64,000 bases of DNA, taken from Pseudorasbora parva (Eukaryota; Chordata; Actinopteri; Cypriniformes; Gobionidae). The notes under the pieces were generated by a model, which worked only from the letters and a program-made list of their open reading frames with translations, searched no databases and was not told where the DNA came from. Each line of letters opens with the position of its first letter. Position 1 is the first letter of the stretch. Of the stretch, positions 47,492 to 59,078 are shown in pieces. Both the position numbers and the translations under genes were made by a program. The stretch spans positions 36,164,047 through 36,228,046 of the forward strand of contig NC_090182.1 of the NCBI RefSeq assembly GCF_024679245.1, given 5' to 3'.

Positions 47492-48830
47492 CAGGGCCAT
47501 AGCTAGAGGATTTGGGGCCCCCTGAAAAAATATTGATGTGGGCCCCCACCTCCCAAATCATACTGTACAATATATGAGAATGGAGGCCCACATGTAACCT
47601 AATAGGGGTTTATTACAAAATAACAAAACAGATAAATGTAAATAAATGATTTTACTTAACACTTTAGCACACTTATTTTACTTTACTTTAGCACACTTTC
47701 TTGCATTTGCTGGGTTGAGGAGTCAGTTGAGACAGCAAATACCATATCAAGAATAAACCAATACTTTCCAATTCAGTTCAGTTAAAATATATTTGACTAC
47801 TATGCCACATATGTTGCTGCAGAACATTATAATAAGTCTATATGTAACAGAATATGTTTATTTTTTTATAAACCCTTTATTTTAAAAGGTCGATGTTTAT
47901 ATACATTTTTATAAACTACGAAAAACTAACAAAAAAAATCAAGAAATGTTTAAATAATAATAAAATCAAAAAGTAAACATAAATAAATTGTCAAGAATTA
48001 AGTCACATGTAAAAACTTTAGTCTTTTTTATAAGAATTACTTGTCTTATTTATATAAAGAATAGTAACTGTGTAATATATTATTAAATAAAGCTACTTAA
48101 TGTATCCATCGAAGAGCAGTGTGATCGTGTTTTCTTGACTGTAATAAAATTCATCAACAGCCGCCAGGTGGATAATGCTTGTGACATGCGTTGTGACATT
48201 TTTTTATGTCGTAAATAGCGTAAAAAGAAGGGGATTTTGACCACTTATTCATTTGATCAATTGCCGCGGTCCCAAAAATGACAGTAGGCGGCTGGTGTTA
48301 GTTTTCCCATGAAAGTAAATCTGACTGCAAAATAGCAATACACAAAGTTACTAACCTGTCTTAAACAACGTCTTGATCGACTGGGATACAGTAACTCTCC
48401 TGGCCTCCTGTTTCTAGGACCCTGATTTATGTTTTCTTTTCTCCGACATTTTCTCCTGTTCTTTCAACAACTTAATCGTTAGCTTCAGCTGCTGCCTCAA
48501 GTCCGATTGGTTCTGTTCATGAGCTCGGGAGGGACTTACAAATTAATTGGTTCAAATGATCTAATGTTTGTCACTGACTGATTTAATTAATAAATACTAA
48601 ACCGGAGTGAACAATTTATAGGGAGAGGAGAGGAGCAGATATTTGAAAAAACTTTATTTGCATGTTTTTGTGGTTTTCATTAAAATCTCAGACATACAAC
48701 TAATACAAATATTAGAATTATTCACAGAACAGGGGCCTATATAGTATAACTTCTAGATTTTGTGGGGCCCCAAGGGCAGTGGAGGCCCCTATAATCGTCA
48801 CCACCTTTCACCCCACTAGCAACAGCCCTG
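47492..48830. mobile_element. hAT-type transposon, non-autonomous, with 8-bp TSD
   Basis: CGTTTATA is duplicated exactly on both sides (47484-47491 and 48831-48838), the 8-bp TSD of hAT elements. The ends CAGGGCCATAGCTAG and CTAGCAACAGCCCTG are imperfect inverted repeats starting CAGGG. Subterminal GGGGCCCC words occur at both ends. The interior is AT-rich with no transposase. Confidence 0.92.
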
Positions 48831-49087
48831 CGTTTATAAGACTTGTTTATTCTTTCTATATAGGTTACTTTAGACATGTATCATATCCACGTTTATAATG
48901 TGTGATGTATGCGCAAAACCTTTTTCGAATCTTATCCAAGATGTGGTACTCAATACTGGTCAGTCATATCTGACATATACGATTTCTGAATGAAACTGTA
49001 ACCACAAACACCATTAACTTAAGTTAACTGGATTTATTAAATAGGCCTTCATTTATATATATTATATATGAGATAATCATAAGATAA

Positions 49088-49163
<76 letters not shown>
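49088..49163. repeat. (CA)n(TA)n microsatellite
   Basis: About 18 CA units are followed by about 20 TA units. Confidence 0.96.
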
Positions 49164-49166
<3 letters not shown>

Positions 49167-49369
49167 TATGTCATTAACTTAAACACTGCTTCAATGGTAC
49201 TTCATCTCAGTAGTGTGCACTAGGCAGTGTTAATTTATAATGGGCATTTTGATGTGAAGTCTATTAGTTTGTTTCTGTAAAAAAAAAAAAAAAGGAATAT
49301 TGTAATGTAATTAAAATACATACAACTTATATTTAGACTCGCTGGCTCACACACTCACACACTCACACA

Positions 49370-49667
<298 letters not shown>

Positions 49668-49966
49668 GGCTGTAACTATACGCGTATTCGTATCGAACCG
49701 TTCGGTACGAGGCTTTCGGTTCGGTACGCGGTACGCATCATGTACCGAACGGTTCTTGGACTAATTAATTAGATTTGGAAAATATAAAAGTGTGTGAAAT
49801 ATAATAATATGCGTTCAACAAGGTAGCCCAATAACCAAAACGACATAACAGGCAATGCCCCTGACACCGCCGAAGTGAAAAAAAAAAAAACCACCAAATA
49901 TGTTTTAGGCTGCTCAGTCAGGTGCTCGCATACTCAGTAGGCTACGCGCTGAATGCTCGTGGCAAA

Positions 49967-50134
49967 ATGGCTATTGCGTTTAACAAACCAGAAATAGAAG
50001 ATCCTCCAATAACCAACAGGCATGGTGTTTGGGTGAACTTTGGATTCTTTGTAAGCTATGATGGTGTTGGCAAGAGTGATGGATTCAAAAACAACGGTAT
50101 GTCGCATTTGCTGATGGTACAGCTGCGGGAATAA
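49967..50134 (+). pseudogene. hAT transposase, BED-finger-like N-terminal fragment
   Basis: The frame from ATG 49967 reads VWVNFGFFVSYDG, matching the start of BED zinc fingers in ZBED-type hAT transposases (aromatic W/F residues before the first Cys). The paired cysteines and histidines that should follow are absent and the frame stops 20 bp before the nested element. DNA binding is not expected. Confidence 0.6.
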
Positions 50135-50153
50135 TTCATGTCATGTCAATCAA

Positions 50154-50823
50154 CCCAGCTAACAGGGAACGTTCTCAGAACGTTGGCTAACGTTATCTGA
50201 AAGTTCTCTCAACGTTATCAAAAAAACGTTCTCGCAGTAACGTTATTAGAACGTTGTGCCAATGTTATTTGCTATTGAGAAACGTTCTAAAAACGTTACC
50301 TATAAAACGTTATTCTTACATTGTTAGTGGAACGTTTTAAAAACGTTACTACATTAAAAAAAGTATTAGTCATTACAAATTAGTCATACAGCTTTTTTCT
50401 CAAACTTCAGATACATAATTTGTATATCCAGAGACAACTTAATGACACTTAAATGCTATTTTCGTGTATATATTTATTTTTTTACAATCAGAAGAAAAAT
50501 ATAGTAAACTAATTATGTATTAAATATAAATGTAATATAAATATAAAAGCCAATTATAAAAGGGGTTTTAGCTTTTTTTTAAGAAAGAATAAGATGTCAA
50601 TAAACAAAAGCAAGCACATTAAAGGAGAAAACAGGAATCTTTTATTTGATCATACTCCACACCCTTTTAGAACGTTATTTAACGTTCTTAGAACCTAATG
50701 AGAACGTTAATACAACGTTCCACAAACTGGACATTTCAACGTTCCTAGAACGTTCAAAAACGTTTTTAGAACTTAATGGGAACGTTAGGGAAACGTTCTT
50801 ATAACCTAAAATTGTTAGCTGGG
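50154..50823. mobile_element. AACGTT-rich palindromic element nested in the hAT
   Basis: The ends CCCAGCTAACAGGGAACGTT and TTGTTAGCTGGG are inverted repeats. Near both ends are many copies of GAACGTT, AACGTTCT and AACGTTAT (about 18 AACGTT words in all). Each word is its own complement, so both arms can pair in several registers. The middle is AT-rich. No coding sequence. Confidence 0.8.
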
Positions 50824-50849
50824 AACTCATTTACGCCGACAACAAGACG

Positions 50850-50990
50850 ATAAAAAGGAGAAACAGCCACAAACTATCCCACAAACTATCCTCGCAGCAT
50901 TTAGACAGACATTTCCAACTTATTCAAATGGCAAAAGACATCACCGCGGCGAGTGGTCCATTTAGAGCCGCGGATATGAGACCTAACGTC
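50850..50990 (+). pseudogene. hAT transposase, second fragment
   Basis: After the nested element, FRQTFPTYSN in one frame and MAKDITAASGPFRAADMRP in the next (ATG 50928) match the region after the BED finger in ZBED-type transposases, with one frame change between. The match ends at about 50985. The remainder of frame 50928-51206 is unrelated and overlaps another GC-rich repeat. Confidence 0.55.
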
Positions 50991-52089
50991 CGTTTCACAC
51001 ATACTCCGTCTGCAGTGCGTGTGCGGTGCGTTTTTTCCCGTACCCATGTTAACGGATCACAGCGTTCACACTGCACACGGATGCTGTCCGTCAGTCTGTT
51101 CCAGGAGCGGTGCGTCTGCAGCAGTGCACGGATCGTTTTCGTACCGAGTCTATTTTTTGCTGCGCTGCACTGCTGCATTAAAGCGACAGAACATTGTTCG
51201 CATTAAAATAAACATGTACTGACGCGAAAATCTAGTAATTTCACCACAGATGCATATCATTTAAAATATACTCTTGTTTCAAAGTCAACACATGGCTTTT
51301 TTTTTCTCAAGTAAAGCAACAGAACGACACCTTACCTGGCATTTAGGTAAAAAAAAAAAAGTGCCATAATGTAGAGCACTCGTACTTTCTTGGAGGTGAA
51401 AAGCAAAGTTCTTTTTGACCTGCAGGATTTCTTTTAAAAGGGTGTAAAAACGAAAGATAAGACGAGAGTCGGCTGTTTTTGAATAGACTATTGTAAGTTT
51501 CTAATTTAAAATGTTTGTGATTTAAGGCTATAAACTATGTTTAAATGTTTTGCCACTTGTGTGAGCTAAATCTAAAGTATATAAATATGAATAAATGAAT
51601 TTAATAAAATGTTGTTTAAATGTAGTAGGCTACGTAACCTGACTTCTATTAAAGAGTAAACAAAGAAAATTGGAATTCTGACGAGGCATGTTCAGTAAAA
51701 ACTTTTGGATTTTAAATAAAAAATAATGAATCAATGCTGTGTTTGTGGTATACACCAGCGGATCATTTGCGGACTGCAAACGCATCATATGTGGAAGCAC
51801 TACAGGGTGTGGGGCTCCTGCAACGCGCACCGCTAATGTAAAGAGCTAATGTCTTATTCCTGTAACTACACAGAAGATGGGTAAAGTATAGCTCCATCAT
51901 TGTTCAATGTAAAAAAAAAAAAAAAATCATACTTTGTTAGTTTTAATAAAATAATAATAAAAAAAGGTAATTTATCTGCCAATTTTTTCTTTTTGCTGTA
52001 TCTAAAACATACCGAACCGTACCGAACCGAACCGTGACACCAGTGTATCGTATCGAACCGAACCGTGAATTTTGTGAACCGTTACACCC

Positions 52090-52092
<3 letters not shown>

Positions 52093-52164
<72 letters not shown>
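52093..52164. repeat. (TA)n microsatellite
   Basis: About 36 TA units: the right half of the tract into which the hAT element inserted. Confidence 0.97.
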
Positions 52165-52167
<3 letters not shown>

Positions 52168-53990
52168 GAGTATGCATCATTTCCAGGAGTTGTGTGAGAG
52201 CATTCCCGACCAGGTCATGTTCTGTGAGAGTGTGGTTAATGTGTGCTGGTGTTCAGAACAGCCCTGAGAGAATAGCCCAGAATTTCTCCATCTGTGTGTG
52301 CAATGGCATTTTGTGACATTAGGGACTGCAGGCACGTTTAGACCTGATGTCTGTCTCTCTGTACATCTGCACAGATAATATCCATGCATGAGGGTTATCA
52401 TTAAGTGTAGGATGACAGTAATGATGCTCCATCAGCATCAGTATCACAGCGCACTGTGTGAAATACAGACTGAACAGAATGTCAAAACATCCTTCCGCTG
52501 TATGGCCAGATGATACACAAACTACATTGTTTATGCTGGATGAAGAAAACCAGCATCTTTCTAGTAAAGTTTTGATGGATGAGGATTACATTCAAGGTAA
52601 AGACGATTACAGTGACATACAGGAGATGTACAGTAAGCATGTGTCAATCTGTTGTATTCATGCACAAACAAACCATATTTATACTCTAAATTCCGTGATT
52701 GCACATTTTATTTATGCACAGACACATCTCAGTACATTCAAATTAAGATAATGTTTTGACTGCTCATTGGTGTGTTTCTTTGTTTAGGGATTCTAAATGA
52801 ATCCATAAACTGTAGTATGTACAGTATATGTAGTCAGGTCAAGGCGGTTGGTTTATAATGGGTTATTTGGTGTGCATCAATTTATGAATTATATGAACTC
52901 TTTATATCATTTGGTTATTTGGTGTCCTTTAGGAATCTACAAATGTCCTTCTTTAAAGAAAGACAATTAAATGTACCTTCCTTTGCAGAAAATAGAGTTT
53001 TGTGAGTATCACCCCTTAATCTGATGGTTTACTCTGCTGGATATAGCAATTGATGACTAAATGAATGTGTTATGATAAATGATGTATGCTTAAAGGGTTA
53101 CATCAGTGATTTAGCATAAACCCAGGAGTATATTCGAATGATCATGCTTCCCCAACAAGATTGCAACTAGTGCCGTTTAAAATATATATAAAAAAATAAG
53201 GTGCATAGCTGGATTGTTAATTCAAGGGCATTTCTAATGGGGTGGGTTGTGGGTAATGACCCAAACCATATTCAAGTTTGGGTCACCCACACACAAGCAC
53301 TTCTGTGCAACGTGTTGGAACATGTGTGCTACCCACCAGGCTCCAACGCAATTTTGACTTGTTAAACAGGCAAGCAGCTACACTTCAGGGTTCATTAGCT
53401 TTTTGAAAATGATCCTACATCCTGTGAAATGGCAAAAGTGTCAGAATAAGGTTTCAGAGCAGGGAATGGTGCTAATAAAAAGGTAAATACTGTAAAATGA
53501 ACAGCGTGACCAATTCACAACTTGAAGTGCTCGTGTTTTTTTTTTTGTTTAAAAAAAAAAATCAATTTCAATGACGTCTGATCACATGAGGCCTATTAGG
53601 CTGGATTAATGGTGAAACCCAGCTGTGGAGGTGGTGGACAGATTGAGGGTGGGGCGTCTGGTGGAGGCCAGCAGTGAACTAATTGTTATAGCGGGCCATG
53701 GAGCTCTCAGTGGTACATTACTCACAGGGTAAGACCGCTGCACCTGGCAGGAGTGGATAAAGCCATAATGTGGGTGAGAGTTGAGTTGGGAATATTACAA
53801 TCCCTGACCTCAGATGGCACATCAACTGACATGTAACAGACTAGGCCTACTCATGGACTGTCTGAAGCATGTTTCACAATTTTTTTTTTTTAGCTGAAAG
53901 GCTGAAATAGGCTGTTCGGAATTTGCGAAATTGAGCTTGCATGATTTTAGGCTTCTAGTGAAAGCATCCAAGGAAGAATCACTATATTTG
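52165..53990. other. Intergenic DNA with one weak exon-like frame
   Basis: In 52479-52640 the frame reads SKHPSAVWPDDTQTTLFMLD, acidic and Gln-rich, and is followed by two possible donors (CAAGGTAAAG near 52594 and ACAGTAAGC near 52633). It starts after a region with CAG words that could act as acceptors. I do not recognise the peptide and the signal is weak. The block 53580-53830 is balanced in composition and repeat-free. Nothing else was recognised. Confidence 0.2.
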
Positions 53991-54070
53991 CCAAAATATT
54001 CACAGCATCAAATATGTGTTGTGATTGTTAGGGCTTTACTGGATGGTTGCTAGGTTGTTGGTAGGGTGTA

Positions 54071-55013
54071 GTGTACCATTGATCTGTATACGTAGATTCC
54101 TCATTCGAAGGCTGCAGGCATGTTGACGTGCCGCCATTTTAAAACGGTCAACAGACGTTAACACTTCAGATGCTGTCAATCATCACTCGCATAAAAAAAG
54201 AAAAAAGGAACACTGCGCCTGTGCAGCCTCTAAAACTCTGTAAAGCCCGGCACGATTTAACTTCCAGAAGAAACCTTTCTCAGGTGAGACGTTTGTGTTA
54301 GTTTAGCAATTATAATGTTTGGATCTACACAAAAACACATAACATTTGTTAGTAACAGGCTTCATGGTTCTTGAAATTCAATTATCAGTATTCAAGAACT
54401 GGAAAATGTATGTGAAAACAAACATTGACCTTTGAAAGTGTTTAAATTAAAATGTAAGAGTATAAAAGAGAAAGCAACATATTTCTGCTTTCACAATCAC
54501 CACATAACATCCAGTGCTGCGAAATAAATAGTAAAATACACGAAAACACATCACTGCCACAAGATTTTGCCCAAACTTCCAAGGCCTGTTTAAATGATTA
54601 AACGAAGCGTATCTTAACATTAATATTACATTTATCAAGTGAACTACTTATACAGCATATTATATGCATGTGTGTTTGGGAACGGGGCATTTGCAGCAGA
54701 TATATGCTGCCCATCATAAATCAAAGCACGTCTCGGGGGAGAACATCGGCAAATATGAAAGAATGGACGATATTATAGTCTGTATTTGCAATACACGGTT
54801 TAGATGCACAATGGACGGGTGTCGGGCGCGCGTGGCTCCCGCTCTCCATATGGACTGCTTATGCCCTGTCAACGCGCGTGCAGTGTTACATTTGAATGTT
54901 CAAAAATTACGTTCGCAACCAGCTTTGGCCGTTCAAAAATTGCAGACGGCTAACATATAGCGGCCCATAGAAACAGTCGCTAATGAGGCATCTACGTATA
55001 CATATCTATGGGC
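54071..55013. mobile_element. TIR element inserted in the minisatellite
   Basis: GATCTGTATACGTAGATTCC on the left pairs with GGCATCTACGTATACATATC on the right, and CTCATT pairs with AATGAG just inside. TGTA is present on both sides (54067-54070 and 55014-55017) and may be the TSD, although it is also part of the minisatellite unit. The interior includes a GC-rich block (54820-54900). The 98-codon frame 54664-54960 has two Cys pairs near its middle but no family I know. Confidence 0.7.
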
Positions 55014-55387
55014 TGTACTGGAATGTTGCTAGGGCGTTTAAAAGTTGCTCTCGGTGTTGTGTTGTTTCTGGATTGATGGTGGTTGCTTGGATGAGGTGCT
55101 AGGGTATTGCTCAACAGTCGCTTTGGCTTTATCGCTTTTTCTGGGTGGTTTCTAGGGCTTTAACCTGGTTACAAGGGTGTACTCTGCATTTTCTAGGGTA
55201 TTGCTAAACAGTTGTTGTTTTTTTCTGTGTGGTTTCTAAGACTTTCATCTGGTCACAAGGGTGTACTGGTTAGTTGCTATAGGATATTTTCAAACTTTTG
55301 TTTTGCTGTTTTATTGTTCTGAGTGGATGCTAGGGATTTGCTCTGGTTACTATGGTGTACTGGGTGGTTGCTAGGGTACTGTTAAAT

Positions 55388-55632
55388 TGTTTTGTGCTAC
55401 ACTTTATATTAGGTGGCCTTAACTAATATGTGCTTACATAAAAAAATATGCACAATGTACTTATTATGTTCCTATTGTATTGTAAAATGTTTTTGCTGAT
55501 ATGGATGTAATTAAAAGCTGATAAAAAAGTAAGTGCAATGTAAAAACATATGTACACAATAAGTGCACTGTATAAACTTATACTTTTAAATGTTAGTACA
55601 TAGTAGTTAAGGCCACTTAATATAAAGTTGGT
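55388..55632. mobile_element. Small palindromic MITE inserted in the minisatellite
   Basis: ACACTTTATATTAGGTGGCC on the left pairs with GGCCACTTAATATAAAGT on the right. The interior is also inversely related (AATATGTGCTTACAT, AATGTACTTATTATG). About 245 bp, non-coding. Confidence 0.8.
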
Positions 55633-56751
55633 CCAATGGTTGTTCTAGTATTTTGTTATTCTGGGTGTTTGCTATGACTTTTTTCTCTGGTTGCTAGTTT
55701 GTACTGTGTTTATTGCTGTTGCTCTGGTTTGTTGTTGTTCTTGATGGTTGCTAGGGATTTGTTTGCTGGTCTCTAAGGTATACTAGGTGGGTATTTCAAG
55801 GGCTTTTCTCTGGTTACTACCGGGTACTGAGTAGTTGCTAGAGATTTACACTGTACTGAGCTGTACTAAAGTGTACTTGCTAGGTTATTGCTAAACTGTT
55901 GTTCTGGTGGTTTGTTAATGTTTGCACAAGTTTGTTCTCTGGTTACTAGGGTCCACTGACTGTTTGCTAAGTTGTTGCTAAACAGTTCCTCTGGTGTTTT
56001 GTTGTTCTGGATGGTTGCTAAGGCTTTTTTTACTGGTCTCTAGGGTGTACTGGGTGGTTGCTATGCCTGTGCTCTGGTGTATTGCGTGATTACTAGGGTA
56101 TTGGTAAATGGTTGTTTTTTTGGGGTTTGCGTGGGTTTTTTCTCTGGTTAGTAGGGTTTACTAAGTGGTTGCTAGGTATTTGTAAAAGGTTGCTCTGGTG
56201 CTTTGTTGTTTTGGGTGGTTGCTAGGGATTAGCGTATTAGTCACGGGTGTACTGGGTGATTTCTAGGGTATTGCTAAATGGTTGTTTTTGGTGTTTTGTT
56301 ATTCCTGGGGGTTTGCTAGGTTTTTTTTTTTTCTGTGGTTGCTTGGGTGTAGTGAGTGGTTAGTAGGCTATTGCTAAATGGTTTTTCAGGTGCATTGCTG
56401 TTCTGGGTGGTTGCTAGGACTTAGCTTGAACTACTGGGTGAGTTATTAGGGCAGTTATATTTTATGTTGAATATTTGGAAAAAATATTATTAATTTTTTT
56501 TAAAGGACATTTTTACAGTAAAGATAAGACAGATATTAGTACTTGGAAATAATAAACTCAAAGGTCAACTGACTTACTGTAGTATACTGTATACTCATAA
56601 AGTATGGATGTGGGTCTAGTGATATAATGGTGAAAAAAATAAAACACAACTAACTCAGCGTGACCTTGTATTGTGCCTGTATACTGAGTCATAGTGTACT
56701 CGGCCCAAACAGTGCTAAAGCACTCTTGCTGTTTACTCAAGACAATGTGTG

Positions 56752-56804
56752 TGTATTTGTGTATGTGTATATGTGTGTGTGTGTGCGTGCGTGCGTGTGT
56801 GTGT
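56752..56804. repeat. (GT)n with GC/AT interruptions
   Basis: GTGTGTATTTGTGTATGTG to TGCGTGCGTGCGTGTGTGTG. Confidence 0.9.
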
Positions 56805-57060
56805 GAAATGAAGCAGGAACGCCGGGTATGGCTGAGATTATGATGTGTCTGCCGGTTAGGGGAATGGAGGCAGCAGGATATAACGGGACAGGCTTGGACT
56901 GCAAAATGGCATGTGTGACAGAGATGGATGAGCTCAGGCCTAACATCAGAGCCCCGTTTAAAGGGCTCGTCCTGCGGAGCGGTGGGAAGCAGTGTTTAAC
57001 TGTCTCCCACCTGCAGGACAGAGGCAACCACCAGACTAAAATACACTTTACCCTTTAACT
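56805..57060 (+). other. GC-richer block with a 76-codon frame of unknown status
   Basis: The frame 56828-57058 is open from ATG to TAA in a stretch that is GC-richer and repeat-free compared with its surroundings. It has five Met residues in the first half, no domain, no signal peptide and no membrane segment that I can see. No splice sites or promoter stand out. It could be chance or a conserved non-coding block. Confidence 0.15.
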
Positions 57061-57283
57061 GAGACACTCATCAGTTGTGTCATACGCTTCAATATCAATC
57101 TCCAGATCTGTCAGTGTTTAAAACATGACTCTGGAAATATGATGGTAAAATAGACAAAGCAAGAATAGTGACTGTATATGTCGGCCTATATATTGAAAAA
57201 TAAATACAGTAGTTACAACAACACCATATATACTATTTACAGTATATTATATTATATTTTATATATGTATATATATATGCGTA

Positions 57284-57510
57284 TAAATAGTATGCGTGTG
57301 ATATCTCGTGGAATGGATATGCCAAAATGAGTTTTGGCCTGCAAATGCTGCGCAGTTTTTTGCGTGCATATTATACGCACTTTATGCCGTGCATATGACA
57401 CACTCTTGGGTAGGTTTAGGGTGGTGGGGTGGGGTACCATAAAGTGCGTATCATATGCACGCGAAAATATGATACCATACCATATGCAAGCCAAAATTGG
57501 CGTATATCTG
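57284..57510. repeat. Second, partial copy of the 10.8-11.4 kb hairpin repeat
   Basis: ATCTCGTGGAATGGATATGCC, CCAAAATGAGTTTTGGC, TGCGTGCATATTATACGCAC and ATGACACACTCTTGGGTA match the arm at 11230-11335. The copy then continues with GGTTTAGGGTGGTGGGGTG, absent from the first locus, and a short return arm. Confidence 0.8.
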
Positions 57511-58483
57511 CTAATTTCTTTTGTCTGTGTTTTGAGAAGATGCATTATAAAAATCACAAAACAAATAAAGCCGGAATATTCCATCAATGGCTGGGAAACG
57601 GTATATATTAATAAACTACCGGTATGTATCTGTTCAGCATTATACAGGGGCTCAAAGCATTTGGACACTCATCTCATTCAGTTGATAAATGTCATTACAT
57701 TAGCTGCCACACAGAAAGATACCACACTTCTAAAGCAAAATATTCCACAAAAAAATGTTGTTAGGTTTAAAATGACAAAACAATAGATATACTATCCAAA
57801 AAGTAGTAGTTGGACACTTTCAAATCATCAGAAAGTAGATGATTTGAAGTAGATCAGAAAGTCCTAGAGGATAGTGGCTCTGTTTACAACTGGTATTCCA
57901 GTTCATATTTAAACGGTGCAAGCTTATTTTTTTAAAGGTTTTTTAGATGAAAAGATCTGAAAAACCACATACATTTATCGCCCACAGACCCTCCCCTCAA
58001 AGAAATCAGGGCAGAAGTGGTTGAAAGTGAAGAGAAGAGACAGATTAAAACACCAGGTGTAAATGGGTATGTGTCTCATTCATCTTGGGATCAGATCCAC
58101 CAAAACATGTCTTAATACCTGGTGTAAACAAAGCTTTAATATGATGAACCACCTCTGTGAACTTGAGGAAAACTGACTTATTCACTTAGGCACTGTTTAA
58201 ACCCGATATTAAGAAGCAGCATCAATCCAATCGCAAGTGGAGGATGCTAAATACAGGTGAAAACAGGGTGTAAAACATTTTGATCGTCCAGAGGTAGTCA
58301 AAAACACATTCGACTGGATCGTAAATAGTGTAAACTCTCATATGGTCGAATGCGTTCTACAGCCACAAAACATAAAAACTTTGTCAGATCTAAATTTAAT
58401 TTGAAAAAATATGTACCAAGAGCAATTTATTTCTTAAACACACTCAATGCGTTTGGCATGGTACGTTTTTTTTATTTTTTATT
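57511..58483. other. Intergenic DNA, no gene seen
   Basis: No recognisable repeat ends. AATACCTGGTGTAAA-type words recur near 58050, 58116 and 59025, suggesting small fragments of one repeat family. Confidence 0.5.
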
Positions 58484-58905
58484 TAGATCAGGCACAACAT
58501 TATGACCACATCCTTAATATTGTGTTGGTCTCCATTTGCTGCGAAAACAGCCCTGACACAGAGGCATGGATTGCACTAGACACTTGGTGATGTGCTGTGG
58601 TATCAGGCACCAATATGTTAGCAGCAGATCCTTTACGTCCTGTAAGTTGCAAGATGGGGCCTCCATGAATTTTACTTGTTTGTTCAGCACATTCCACAGA
58701 TGCTTGAATGGACTGAGATCTGTGGAATCAACACCTCAAACTCAGCATGCTCCTCAAACCATTCCTGAACCATTTTTGCTTTATGGCAGGGCACATTGTT
58801 CTGCTAAAAGAGGCCACATCCACCAGGGAACACCGTTTCCATGAAAGGGTGTGTACATGGTCTGCAACAATGCTTAGGTTGGTAGTAAATGTTAAAGTAA
58901 AGAAC
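58484..58905. repeat. Fragment of a common fish repeat (ACATTATGACCAC)
   Basis: GGCACAACATTATGACCACA, TTGTGTTGGTCTCC, AAAACAGCCCTGACAC, GATCCTTTACGTCCTGTAAG and CATTCCTGAACCATTTTTGC follow one another. I know this order as a widespread fish repeat, from memory and without checking. The right end is lost. Frames on both strands are artefacts of it. Confidence 0.6.
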
Positions 58906-59078
58906 CCAACAAAGAATAACATTGAATGTTTAAATACTTTTAAACTTGAATTTCAGTCACTCAAAATCATTATCATATTTGTATGCTTTAGTATAGTCAA
59001 AAAATGTCATACAGCACCTTTAATGCCAGGTGTAAACAGAGCCTAATAAAAACCCACCAGATATAAAAATCTCATTAA

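Larger units (their letters stand above)
49665..52092 (+). mobile_element. hAT element with BED-finger transposase debris, inserted in (TA)n
   Basis: The ends TAGGGCTGTAAC and GTTACACCCCTA are inverted repeats. Subterminal inverted words CGTATCGAACCG and ACGGTTCGGT occur at both ends (49688-49755 and 52010-52070). (TA)n lies on both sides, so the 8-bp TSD cannot be defined. Two fragments of a ZBED-type hAT transposase are readable at 49967-50134 and 50880-50985, separated by the AACGTT-rich element 50154-50823. After about 50985 the coding match ends and unrelated sequence follows. The copy is inactive. Confidence 0.85.
54026..56440. repeat. Degenerate minisatellite (GGTTGCTAGGG family), 1.2 kb net
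   Basis: Units of about 90-110 bp contain GGTGTACTGGGTGGTTGCTA, GGGTATTGCTAAATGGTTG, TTTTGTTGTTCTGGGTGG and TTGCTAGGGATTTG, in that order with many changes. The array is interrupted by 54071-55013 and 55388-55632. Confidence 0.88.
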
